DNA of 12,152 nucleotides from CAYLOC01 sp964385195. GTDB taxonomy: Bacteria; Actinomycetota; Actinomycetes; Propionibacteriales; Nocardioidaceae. The notes below the pieces were generated by a model that worked only from the letters and a program-made list of their open reading frames with translations, searched no databases and was not told where the DNA came from. The stretch is taken from assembly GCA_964385195.1 (NCBI GenBank), contig CAYLOC010000091.1, positions 1 to 12,152 on the forward strand, read 5' to 3'. Shown one piece after another: positions 5,575-12,063 of this stretch (position 1 is the first letter of the stretch; each line of letters starts with the position of its first letter). Made by a program: the position numbers and the translations under genes.

Positions 5575-6075
5575 ATGGCAGAGGTGAACGTGCGTGTACT
5601 GGAGGAGCAGGACTGGCCGACCTACAAGCGGCTCCGGCTCGCCTCCCTTGAGTCCGACCCCGATGCGTTCGTGGCGAAGCTCGCCGAGGAGCAGGAGTAC
5701 GACGAGGAGCGGTGGCGTTCGCGGATCCGGCGGAGCCGCAGGCTCGTGGCCTCCCGCGGCGAGGACGACCTCGGCGTGGTGTCGATCGGGACCGCTCGCG
5801 ACGAGGACAGCGCAGGCGAGGGCGTCGCAGAGCTGTTCGGTATGTGGGTGAGCCCCGATGCACGCGGGAGCGGGGTCGCCTGGGCACTGGTCAGCGCCGG
5901 GGTCGAGCAGGCCCGGAAAGACAACTACCGCCACCTCCGGCTGTGGGTGTGGAGCGACAACGGCCGGGCGATCGGCTTCTACAGCAGCTTCGGCTTCCGG
6001 CCGACCGATGAACGCCGGCCGATGACCAACCATCCCGAGGTTGAGGAGGTCGGGATGGCCTTCCCGCTCACCTGA
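5575..6075 (+). CDS. GNAT-family N-acetyltransferase
   Basis: A 166-residue single-domain GNAT enzyme. Motif A is GMWVSPDARGSGVAWALV (89-106), where RGSGVA is the acetyl-CoA pyrophosphate-binding loop. Motif B is LRLWVWSDNGRAIGFYSSFGF (121-141), with the usual NGRAIGFY helix and FGF strand. The substrate cannot be told from sequence; small amines, antibiotics or protein amino groups are all possible. The start is ATG 5575; a GTG directly before it would add one residue, and GTGGAG precedes both. It may share a transcript with the biotinyl protein 41 bp upstream. It converges on the TIM-barrel gene, with 28 bp between stop codons and no obvious terminator. Confidence 0.88.
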   Translation: MAEVNVRVLEEQDWPTYKRLRLASLESDPDAFVAKLAEEQEYDEERWRSRIRRSRRLVASRGEDDLGVVSIGTARDEDSAGEGVAELFGMWVSPDARGSGVAWALVSAGVEQARKDNYRHLRLWVWSDNGRAIGFYSSFGFRPTDERRPMTNHPEVEEVGMAFPLT

Positions 6076-6103
6076 CGACACAGCGACGGGACACGTCACT
6101 CCC

Positions 6104-6958
6104 CTACCCGGACGAGGCCGCCGCTCCGTTTCCGGAGGAGGCGAGATGCAACCGGGTGAACGCCAGCGACTCGGCCAGGTCCGCCTCCCGTTCCACGCTG
6201 TTCCCGCAACGCCGTGTGTTGATCTCCACCACCACGTCGTGTGCATAGTCGCCGTCCGCCAGCAGTTCCAGGAACTCCGCGCACGGCTGGTTCCCCCGCC
6301 CGGGGACCAGGTGTTCGTCCTTGGCCGACCCGCTGCCGTCGGTGATGTGCACGTGACGCAGCCGATCGCCGAGACGTTTGGCCATGGCGACGGGGTCGCT
6401 GCCTGCCGTGGAGCTGTGCGAGAGGTCCAACGTGACGTTGGTGTAGGCGAAGTCGACGGGGTCCCAACCCGGAACGTAGGCCTGAAGCTCGCGCCGGGAG
6501 GCCCGCCACGGGTACATGTTCTCCACGGCGAACGCCAGCCCGGTCTCGATCTCCAACCGGGCGATCCCGTCCTCGAAGCCGCGGGCGTAGTCACGTTGCC
6601 AGCGAAACGGCGGATGGACCACGACCGTCTCCGCGCCCACCCGCTGGGCCATCGCCGCGCTTCGGCGTAGCTTCTCCCACGGGTCAGTCCCCCACACCCG
6701 CTGGGTGATCAGAAGACAGGGCGCGTGGACCGAAGCGATCGGTACCCCGTAGTAGGAGCTGAGATGCTCCACCGCGGACACGTCCTGGCTGATGGCGTCG
6801 ATCCCCACCATCACCTCGACCGCGTCGTAACCGAGCCGGGCGGCGTACTCGAACCCCTTCGCGGTGGACTCCGGGTAGACCGATGCGGTGGACAGACCCA
6901 CCCGGGCCGGGGGTACGCGTGCCCCGTCGCTCTCCGGTCGGGCCGCCTCCTGGTTCAC
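6104..6958 (-). CDS. Sugar phosphate isomerase/epimerase-like TIM-barrel protein
   Basis: A 284-residue xylose isomerase-like (AP endonuclease 2 family) TIM barrel. Metal-ligand type residues occur at strand ends: His78 (SVHAP), His115 (VVVHPP), Glu146 (AVENMYP), Asp178/His181 (LDLSHSS), His204 (HVHITDG), His216 (DEHLVPGRG) and Glu245 (VVVEINTR). This matches a divalent-metal site used for isomerisation or epimerisation of sugars or inositols. The substrate is unknown and endonuclease activity is less likely. From memory it resembles M. tuberculosis Rv0498, which lies just upstream of proC there. The first ~17 residues are non-conserved in character. The GTG start has no Shine-Dalgarno but a TACCCT -10 is placed for a leaderless mRNA. 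The last ten residues are low complexity. Confidence 0.85.
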   Translation of the reverse strand: MNQEAARPESDGARVPPARVGLSTASVYPESTAKGFEYAARLGYDAVEVMVGIDAISQDVSAVEHLSSYYGVPIASVHAPCLLITQRVWGTDPWEKLRRSAAMAQRVGAETVVVHPPFRWQRDYARGFEDGIARLEIETGLAFAVENMYPWRASRRELQAYVPGWDPVDFAYTNVTLDLSHSSTAGSDPVAMAKRLGDRLRHVHITDGSGSAKDEHLVPGRGNQPCAEFLELLADGDYAHDVVVEINTRRCGNSVEREADLAESLAFTRLHLASSGNGAAASSG

Positions 6959-6964
6959 AAACCA

Positions 6965-6970
6965 AGGGTA
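6965..6970 (-). promoter_or_regulatory. -10 element for leaderless transcription of the TIM-barrel gene
   Basis: TACCCT fits TANNNT. Six bases separate it from the GTG start at 6958, so the transcript should begin at the start codon itself. The absence of a Shine-Dalgarno supports this. No strong -35 is visible. Confidence 0.45.
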
Positions 6971-7070
6971 GGGCGCCGGTCACGCGCCCACGTCAGGCGC
7001 GCGCATCTGGCAGGGGAACGGACGGAAAGGACACGGTGCACGCCCGGATCAGCCCTGAGTCGGGCTTCGC

Positions 7071-7076
7071 TAGTGT
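7071..7076 (+). promoter_or_regulatory. -10 element for leaderless transcription of the cysteine-rich gene
   Basis: TAGTGT fits TANNNT and ends seven bases before the ATG at 7084, so the transcript would begin at or next to the start codon. GGAGGT lies between them but only one base from the ATG, too close to work as an ordinary ribosome binding site. Confidence 0.4.
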
Positions 7077-7083
7077 GGAGGTA

Positions 7084-7830
7084 ATGCCCGAGGTTCCCCT
7101 GGACTTTCCCCGCGCCTGGGTCGAGTTCGATGATCCCGCCGATGACAGCCAGCGATTCCGCTGCGACCTGACGTGGCTGTGCTCACGTTGGACGTGCATC
7201 TTCGGCTCCGGCTGCCGCGGCATCTACGCCGACCGCCCGCATGACGGGTGCTGCACCCTGGGTGCGCATTTCTCCGACCGGGACGATGAGCGACGGGTCC
7301 GACAGTTCGTCAAGCAACTCGGCCCGGAGGACTGGCAGTTCCACGACGTGGGCAGCCGCCGGAGCCGATGGATCGAGACCGACGAGGACGGCGAGCGCAA
7401 GACCGCCGTCCATGACGGAGCATGCATCTTCTTGAACCGGCCCGGGTTCGCCGGTGGGGCAGGATGTGCGCTGCACGCGTGGGCGCTGCGTCATGACCAC
7501 CACCCGTCGGAGACCAAGCCCGACGTCTGCTGGCAACTCGCCGTCCGGCGTCTGTTCCGGGACGTGGACCGCGGAGACGGCACGAGCTACACCGAGGTCA
7601 CCATCACCGAGTTCGACCGGCGGGGGTGGGGCGAAGGTGGCCACGAACTGTCCTGGTACTGCTCCGGTAACACCGAAGCCCACGTCGCCACCGATCCGGT
7701 CTTCGTCTCCTACAAGACCGAACTCATCACGATGATGGGCCAGGCCGGGTACGACGAACTGGTGCGGCACTGCGAGGAGCACCTTGCCCGCCGGCCGGTT
7801 GCGCTACGCCACCCTGCCGACCCGGCGTAG
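7084..7830 (+). CDS. Conserved cysteine-rich protein, possible metal or Fe-S binder
   Basis: A 248-residue soluble protein of unknown function. It opens VPLDFPRAWVEF (4-15) and has eleven cysteines: 27, 33, 38, 44, 56, 57, 114, 128, 149, 193 and 230. The cluster C38-x5-C44-x11-C56-C57, with C114, C128-x2-H131 and C149 later, resembles the YkgJ-type cysteine-cluster proteins thought to bind zinc or iron. From memory it is similar to the uncharacterised actinobacterial family containing M. tuberculosis Rv0495c. That gene lies close to the Rv0498 homologue, as here, although with ppx2 between them. Two tryptophan/glycine-rich motifs, DRRGWGEGGHELSW (178-191) and KPDVCWQL (145-152), look conserved. 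Alternative starts are GTG 7075 and GTG 7036, the latter with AAAGGA upstream. No membrane segment is seen. Confidence 0.8.
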   Translation: MPEVPLDFPRAWVEFDDPADDSQRFRCDLTWLCSRWTCIFGSGCRGIYADRPHDGCCTLGAHFSDRDDERRVRQFVKQLGPEDWQFHDVGSRRSRWIETDEDGERKTAVHDGACIFLNRPGFAGGAGCALHAWALRHDHHPSETKPDVCWQLAVRRLFRDVDRGDGTSYTEVTITEFDRRGWGEGGHELSWYCSGNTEAHVATDPVFVSYKTELITMMGQAGYDELVRHCEEHLARRPVALRHPADPA

Positions 7831-7832
7831 CC

Positions 7833-7847
7833 GGACCGCGGGGGTCC
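7833..7847. terminator. Short hairpin between convergent genes
   Basis: GGACC-GCGGG-GGTCC forms a 5-bp perfect stem in the 23-bp gap between the stop codons of the cysteine-rich gene (7830) and the small membrane protein (7854). There is no U-tract on either strand, so it is at best a weak bidirectional terminator; position is the main argument. Confidence 0.35.
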
Positions 7848-7853
7848 TCCGCG

Positions 7854-8051
7854 CTACTCGGGCTGGTTGTGGACGCCGTGCAGGATCCCGAAGACCAGTC
7901 CTCCGACGCCGGCGCCCCCGGCGCACCCGGCCGAGAGCGACTCCCACGTGGAGTTGGAGTGGCCGGTATGGACCGTCACATAGGCGAAGACGAGCGCGGC
8001 CGCAGCCAGGACGAGGACGACCAGACCGACGGTAGCTTCGCTGATTTTCAC
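7854..8051 (-). CDS. Small hypothetical membrane protein, 65 aa
   Basis: Not a family I recognise. Residues 7-27 (TVGLVVLVLAAAALVFAYVTV) form a clear membrane helix. A hydrophilic loop with two histidines follows (28-37), then a Gly/Ala-rich second hydrophobic stretch (40-57) containing one cysteine (Cys43) and repeated GxxG-like spacing (GGAGVGG), which favours helix packing. The tail HGVHNQPE is polar. The GTG at 8051 is chosen because GAGGAGAGG lies nine bases upstream; the frame continues upstream but without a ribosome binding site and with unlike composition. Codon third positions are strongly G/C as in neighbouring genes. A TATAAA promoter lies upstream. It could be a two-helix membrane peptide or a holin-like product, but there is no phage context. 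Confidence 0.7.
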   Translation of the reverse strand: MKISEATVGLVVLVLAAAALVFAYVTVHTGHSNSTWESLSAGCAGGAGVGGLVFGILHGVHNQPE

Positions 8052-8082
8052 GACGCCCCACCTCTCCTCGGTGACCAAGTGT

Positions 8083-8112
8083 GGTTTATAACAAAGATTA
8101 GTCGGGTAAACC
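8083..8112 (-). promoter_or_regulatory. AT-rich promoter with inverted repeat upstream of the 65-aa membrane protein
   Basis: On the minus strand GGTTTA (8107-8112) and TATAAA (8085-8090) are 16 bp apart, forming a plausible promoter with a start near 8078. The same bases make a perfect inverted repeat, GGTTTA-N18-TAAACC (8083-8088 and 8107-8112), so a dimeric regulator could cover both elements. The stretch is unusually AT-rich for this window and lies between divergent genes, so it may also serve the plus-strand VOC gene. Confidence 0.45.
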
Positions 8113-8157
8113 GTGAAATCCACCCCCGGGGTCCCGCGGAGAGATGCAGCCACCACA

Positions 8158-8805
8158 ATGGCACGCATGCAGTTGGACCACATCTCCTACGCGGCAGGAC
8201 CCGACGGTCTCCGGGCGACAGTCAACCGGCTGTCCGAGTTGCTCGGCGAGAAGTTCCTCGACGGGGGAATCCACCCGCGGTTCGGCACCACCAACATGGT
8301 GCTGCCGCTGACCGACCGTCAGTATCTGGAGGTCGTCGAGGTGCTGGACCACCCGTCGGCGGACAAGGCCCCGTTCGGCCAGGCGGTCCGGGCGCGGTCG
8401 GACGCCGGAGGTGGCTGGATGGGATGGGTCGTCCGCGTCGACGACATCGGTGAGGTGGAGCAGCGCCTGGAGCGCAAGGCAGCGCAGGGCAACCGGCATC
8501 GCCCCGACGGCATCGAGCTGCGCTGGAAACAGATCGGGGTCAAGGGGCTCCAGGCTGACCCGCAGCTCCCGTTCTTCGTGCAGTGGGAGAGTGACTGGGC
8601 CTTCCACCCTTCCAGTGGCGCCACCGGACACGTCGGACTCACCGGCGTGGAGATCGCCGGGGATCGGCAACGCGTGGCGGACTGGCTCGGCGTACCTCCC
8701 GAACACAAGGTCGGTGCGTTCGACTTCGACTGGGTCGCCCCGCACGGCGAGCCCGGCGTGCTGGCCGCCACCTTTCGCACCCCGGACGGCCCGGTCCGGA
8801 TCTAG
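8158..8805 (+). CDS. VOC / Glyoxalase_3-like protein
   Basis: A 215-residue protein with a Glyoxalase_3-like (vicinal oxygen chelate) fold. The first half begins MQLDHISYAAG with His8 as a likely metal ligand, and YLEVVEV supplies Glu58. Residues 35-60 give the second strand set (HPRFGTTNMVLPL). The second half, from about residue 120, is a degenerate repeat ending LAATFRTPDGPVRI. Such proteins bind metals and may act on or sequester small molecules; the substrate is unknown. The ATG at 8158 is used; ATG 8167 (three residues shorter) is about as likely. GGAGAG at 8138-8143 is rather far upstream. The methyltransferase gene follows after 35 bp on the same strand, probably cotranscribed. Confidence 0.82.
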   Translation: MARMQLDHISYAAGPDGLRATVNRLSELLGEKFLDGGIHPRFGTTNMVLPLTDRQYLEVVEVLDHPSADKAPFGQAVRARSDAGGGWMGWVVRVDDIGEVEQRLERKAAQGNRHRPDGIELRWKQIGVKGLQADPQLPFFVQWESDWAFHPSSGATGHVGLTGVEIAGDRQRVADWLGVPPEHKVGAFDFDWVAPHGEPGVLAATFRTPDGPVRI

Positions 8806-8840
8806 CGCAGGTCTCCCATCCGTCGACACCACCGCTGGCC

Positions 8841-9551
8841 GTGCCCTCGAACCCGCCGGCCGTCCCCGACGGCACGATCCCCAGCCCGAACATCTGGTAC
8901 CACCCGTCGGCGTACGAGCTGGAGAACACCGGAGTCGATCCGGACGGAGTGATCGAGGCCGCCATGGCCGACCAGGGCGGCTATCAGGGCGCGGTTCTGC
9001 TCGACATCGGGTGCGGTTCCGGGTACCACCTGCCGGGGTTCGCCGAGAGAGCGACGCGGGTGATCGGGGTGGAGCCCCATCCCGGGCTGCTCGCGGCGGC
9101 CCGGCGCCGGACCGGCCGTTGGGACAACATCGTCCTTCATGCGGGTACGGCGCAACAACTGCCGGTTCCCGACCACTCCGTCGACGTCGCGCATGCCCGA
9201 TGGGCGTACTTCTTCGGGCCGGGGTGTGAACCGGGGCTCGCCGAGCTCGAGCGGGTCATGCGCAGTGGTGGCGTCGCCTTCGTGATCGACAACGACCCTT
9301 CCCGCAGTACGTTCGGTGGATGGCTCGCCACCGCCTACCCCGACCGCGACGGCGCTGCCATCGACGCGTTCTTCGCTGATCGCGGCTGGACGAACCTCCG
9401 TCGCACGATCCGGTGGAGTTTTTCTACCCGGGCAGAGCTGGCCGAGGTGCTTAGGATCGAGTTTGACCGCGACCACGCGGAGGCATTCCTCGCCGAGCAC
9501 TCCGGAACCGACGTGGACTACGCGATCGTGGTGCGAGTGCGGCGCTTCTGA
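8841..9551 (+). CDS. Class I SAM-dependent methyltransferase
   Basis: A 236-residue enzyme with a Methyltransf_11-type core. Motif I is LLDIGCGSGYHLPGF (53-67), the acidic residue after strand 2 is in VIGVEPHP (Glu78), motif II is around LPVPDHSVDVAHARW (107-121), and motif III is near VMRSGGVAFVI (139-149). The N-terminal 45 residues (with NIWYHPSAYELEN) and the helical C-terminus probably form the substrate cap. The methyl acceptor cannot be predicted. The GTG start at 8841 has no strong Shine-Dalgarno, and translation may depend on the VOC gene just upstream. It converges with the sigma-factor gene across a 97-bp gap that holds only a weak TGGTC/GACCA inverted repeat (9601-9619). Confidence 0.88.
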   Translation: MPSNPPAVPDGTIPSPNIWYHPSAYELENTGVDPDGVIEAAMADQGGYQGAVLLDIGCGSGYHLPGFAERATRVIGVEPHPGLLAAARRRTGRWDNIVLHAGTAQQLPVPDHSVDVAHARWAYFFGPGCEPGLAELERVMRSGGVAFVIDNDPSRSTFGGWLATAYPDRDGAAIDAFFADRGWTNLRRTIRWSFSTRAELAEVLRIEFDRDHAEAFLAEHSGTDVDYAIVVRVRRF

Positions 9552-9648
9552 CCACTCCGGGACGCCAGACAACGTGCTGTCGCGGCCTGCAAGTGCTGAC
9601 TGGTCGTGGGCGGAGACCACAGGGCCCGTCGCAGGGAGAGACCGAGTG

Positions 9649-10893
9649 TCAGCGAGTGAGTTGGTTGCGGCGTCGGGAAAGGTAGGCCCGCTCGGCGGGG
9701 TTTCCGGCGAGCTCGATGGCCCGATCGTAGGCTGCTCGCGACTCTGTGCTGCGCCCGAGACGCCGCAGCAGGTCGGCGCGGGTGGCGTGGAAGGCGTGAT
9801 AGCCGGCGAGGGCGTCGGTGAGCCGGTCGACCTCGGCCAGCGCGGGGTGGGGTCCGTCAATTTCGGCGACCGCGACCGCCCGGTTGAGCCGCACGATCGG
9901 TGAGGGGTCAAGCACAACCAGACGGTCATACAGTGTCACGATCTGTGCCCAGTCGGTGTCGGGCGCGCACGGCGCATCGGTGTGGACCGCGTTGATCGCG
10001 GCCAGCAGTTGGTAGCGTCCCGGTGGCCGACCTCCTGCTGCGACCGCCGCGAGTCGTTCATGGACGAGGGCGTGGCCTTCTGTGATCAGCGCGCGATTCC
10101 ACGCGCCGCGGTCCTGCTCGTCCAGGGTGACCAGCTCGCCGGTCCGAGAGATGCGGGCCGCGCGTCGGGCGTCAGTAAGGACCATCAGGGCAAGGAGACC
10201 GGTCACCTCGCCGTGGTCGGGGAGGAGAGAGTGCAGCAGACGGCCGAGGCGGATCGCTTCGTCGGTCAGGTCTGGGCGTAGTGGATCACCCCCCATTCCG
10301 GCCAGGTAGCCCTCGTTGAAGACAAGGTAAACCACCGCCAGCACACCAGCTACTCGCTCGCGGAGATCCCGGGTCGACGGCACCCGATAGGGCACCTGCG
10401 CTGCCTTGATCTTCGCTTTCGCACGGGTGATCCGCTGCGCCATGGTGGTTTCGCGCACGAGGAACGCGCGGGCGATCTCAGCAACGGTGAGGCCACCGAG
10501 CAACCGCAGGGTGAGCGCGACCCGGGCATCCATGGCAAGGGCGGGGTGGCAGCAGGTGAAGACCAGCCGGAGCCGGTCATCTTCGACCGGACCGGTGGGC
10601 GCGGGAGGCGTGTCGTCGAAGATCATGGTGGCCGCTTCGTGCTTGGCCTCGCGCCGGGACTCACGGCGCAGCCGGTCGATGCCCCGGCGGGTCGCGGTCG
10701 TGGTGAGCCAGCCTCCGGGGTTGGGCGGTATGCCGTCGCATGGCCACCGCTCCACCGCCGCGGCATACGCCTCGGCCGCGGCGTCCTCGGCCAGGTCGAG
10801 GTCTCCGAAGCGACGTGCGAGCCGGGCGACTAATCGCGCCCACTCCTCGTGGTGGGCCCGGGTGATCGCCTGCTCAACCGCGGTATCGGTCAC
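9649..10893 (-). CDS. ECF42-type RNA polymerase sigma factor with C-terminal extension
   Basis: A 414-residue sigma factor, about twice the length of a simple ECF sigma. Region 2 lies at about residues 15-80 (RFGDLDLAEDAAAEAYAAA, then GGWLTTTATRRGIDRLRR). Region 4 is near 115-170 (VALTLRLLGGLTVAEIARAF, then ETTMAQRITRAKAKI). The rest is a helical DUF6596/TPR-like extension, including VYLVFNEGY near 190 and a repeat-like end. This layout, with a YCII/DGPF gene directly upstream and no anti-sigma gene, is that of group ECF42. In that group the C-terminal extension is needed for activity. The start is uncertain: GTG 10893 or 10896 gives the usual family length, while GTG 10956 adds 21 residues; none has a good Shine-Dalgarno. 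It probably transcribes its own operon. Confidence 0.9.
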   Translation of the reverse strand: MTDTAVEQAITRAHHEEWARLVARLARRFGDLDLAEDAAAEAYAAAVERWPCDGIPPNPGGWLTTTATRRGIDRLRRESRREAKHEAATMIFDDTPPAPTGPVEDDRLRLVFTCCHPALAMDARVALTLRLLGGLTVAEIARAFLVRETTMAQRITRAKAKIKAAQVPYRVPSTRDLRERVAGVLAVVYLVFNEGYLAGMGGDPLRPDLTDEAIRLGRLLHSLLPDHGEVTGLLALMVLTDARRAARISRTGELVTLDEQDRGAWNRALITEGHALVHERLAAVAAGGRPPGRYQLLAAINAVHTDAPCAPDTDWAQIVTLYDRLVVLDPSPIVRLNRAVAVAEIDGPHPALAEVDRLTDALAGYHAFHATRADLLRRLGRSTESRAAYDRAIELAGNPAERAYLSRRRNQLTR

Positions 10894-11012
10894 CACACCA
10901 GCGACACCGGTACCCAACGTCTCTTCAAGGCACGCACCTGTACGGCGCCGCAGCACGACTGGGCCTGCTCCGCGGCAACATGAAGGATCGTGTCACGGTT
11001 CATCGAGGCGGG

Positions 11013-11399
11013 TCAGCGACGCTCGTCCCTTTGACGTTCAGTGACCTCGGTGATGCCAGTGGGAAACCGGTGGACCTCCTGCGGCCAGTCCAGTAAGACG
11101 GCCAGTCGGCCCGCCCAGTAGCGTGCAGTCTCATCATCGGGCACATCGACGACGGTGAACCCACCAAGGTGCTCCTTGGTCTCGACGTAGGGCCCGTCGG
11201 TGAAGACCGGCTGCCCGTTCTGGCTCACGACACTGCAGATGGCAGTCGATGCATCGATCCCGCCATCGGCGAACAGGAAGACGCCGGCAGCCTTCATCTC
11301 CTCCAGCACGGCTTGCGAGGCCGCGCTCTTCTCACGCAGTTCGTCCGGCGTGTGGTCGGGCACCCACTCGTCATTGAACGCAATCAGGTACTTCGGCAC
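11013..11399 (-). CDS. YCII/DGPF-domain protein, ECF42 partner
   Basis: A 128-residue YCII-related protein starting PKYLIAFNDEW. The family hallmark is TDGPYVETKEHLGGFTVVDV (about 67-86), the DGPF-type motif, followed by the helix ETARYWAGRLAVLL. Members have a ferredoxin-like dimeric fold; an enzymatic role is suspected but not defined. It is the first gene of the sigma-factor operon, with a stop 119 bp before the favoured sigma start (56 bp before the longer one). GTG 11399 follows GAGGAG by six bases and matches the family's N-terminus. ATG 11432, eleven residues longer, also has GAGGAG seven bases upstream and cannot be excluded. DGPF genes are typical ECF42 targets. Confidence 0.88.
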   Translation of the reverse strand: MPKYLIAFNDEWVPDHTPDELREKSAASQAVLEEMKAAGVFLFADGGIDASTAICSVVSQNGQPVFTDGPYVETKEHLGGFTVVDVPDDETARYWAGRLAVLLDWPQEVHRFPTGITEVTERQRDERR

Positions 11400-11456
11400 A
11401 ATGCTCTCCTCACTCCTCGGGACCAGGGCCATATCGTGGCTCCTCGGCTGACAGCA

Positions 11457-11466
11457 CCCGTACGGG
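11457..11466. promoter_or_regulatory. Perfect 10-bp palindrome in the YCII-sigma leader
   Basis: CCCGTACGGG is a perfect palindrome between the candidate sigma promoter (11483-11508) and the YCII start, around +10 to +19 of the predicted transcript. It could be an operator for a dimeric repressor. Palindromes of this size can arise by chance in GC-rich DNA. Confidence 0.25.
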
Positions 11467-11482
11467 GCCGCACACTTACTCC

Positions 11483-11508
11483 ACGAACGCCTCAGCCCGA
11501 GTACGACA
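11483..11508 (-). promoter_or_regulatory. Candidate ECF42-dependent promoter
   Basis: On the minus strand TGTCGT (11503-11508) is followed after 17 bp by CGTG (from 11485 downward). The ECF42 target consensus, as I recall it, is TGTCGA at -35 and CG(A/T)C at -10, so the match is five of six and three of four. It lies directly upstream of the YCII-sigma operon, as expected for autoregulation. Confidence 0.45.
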
Positions 11509-11634
11509 CCCGGCCTCAGGTCGGTAGATCAATCAGCGTACGGCGTATATGCGGCCATAGACAGAAGTGAAGCTCACGGTGCAGGGTGATGGTGTCAGAA
11601 TCCGGCATGTGGCGGTGGCAACAGGAGGTGAGCG

Positions 11635-12063
11635 ATGCAGGCGAGAGTCTTCTTCATCACCCTCGCGGTGGCGGACCTGGACACCTCGATCGCGTTCTAC
11701 CGCGATGGGCTGGGCTGGAACACCGACGGCGTGGTCGGCCGGGAGTTCCACGACGAGGTCACCGGCGCCGACGGCACGATCGCGTTCTTCACCCTCGACG
11801 GAGGACTGCTGCTCGGCCTGTACGAGCGCGCCAACCTGGCCAAGGACGCCAACCTGCCAGTCGGCCCGGTGAGTTCCACCGAGTTCAGCTTGGGCATTCC
11901 CGCAGACTCCCCCGAGCAGGTCGATGAACTCCTGCAGCAAGCCCGAGCCGCAGGAGCAACGCTGCCCGCGCCCGCGCACATGCGGCCATTTGGTGTGTAC
12001 TCCGGCTACTTCGCCGACCCCGACGGCCACCTGTGGGAAGTCGCCTGGAACAGCGCCACATAG
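11635..12063 (+). CDS. VOC family (glyoxalase/bleomycin resistance-like) protein
   Basis: A 142-residue two-module VOC protein. The first module contains VADLDTSIAFYRDGLGW (12-28). The second ends GYFADPDGHLWEVAWN (124-139), the classic family finish, with Glu135 at the usual metal-ligand position. The first-strand position often held by histidine is not His here (FFITLAVADL), so the metal site may be incomplete. Function could be glyoxalase-like chemistry or drug binding; sequence alone does not decide. AGGAGGTG lies five bases before the ATG, a strong start. It is divergent from the YCII-sigma operon across about 235 bp. DGPF/YCII and VOC genes often occur near ECF42 genes, so it may belong to that regulon, but no matching promoter is visible on its side. 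Confidence 0.88.
   Translation: MQARVFFITLAVADLDTSIAFYRDGLGWNTDGVVGREFHDEVTGADGTIAFFTLDGGLLLGLYERANLAKDANLPVGPVSSTEFSLGIPADSPEQVDELLQQARAAGATLPAPAHMRPFGVYSGYFADPDGHLWEVAWNSAT

Noticed and set aside
5311..6594. Minus-strand open frame of about 430 codons opposite the biotinyl and GNAT genes
   Set aside because: Shadow of real genes on the other strand and of the TIM-barrel gene in another frame; low-complexity Arg/Pro/Ser composition.
8113..8157. Upstream GTG start for the VOC gene at 8113
   Set aside because: It would overlap the AT-rich promoter region, lacks a ribosome binding site, and adds residues before a domain that normally starts at LDHISY.
9601..9619. TGGTC/GACCA inverted repeat as a terminator between methyltransferase and sigma genes
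   Set aside because: Five-base stem with a nine-base loop and no U-tract; too weak to call.
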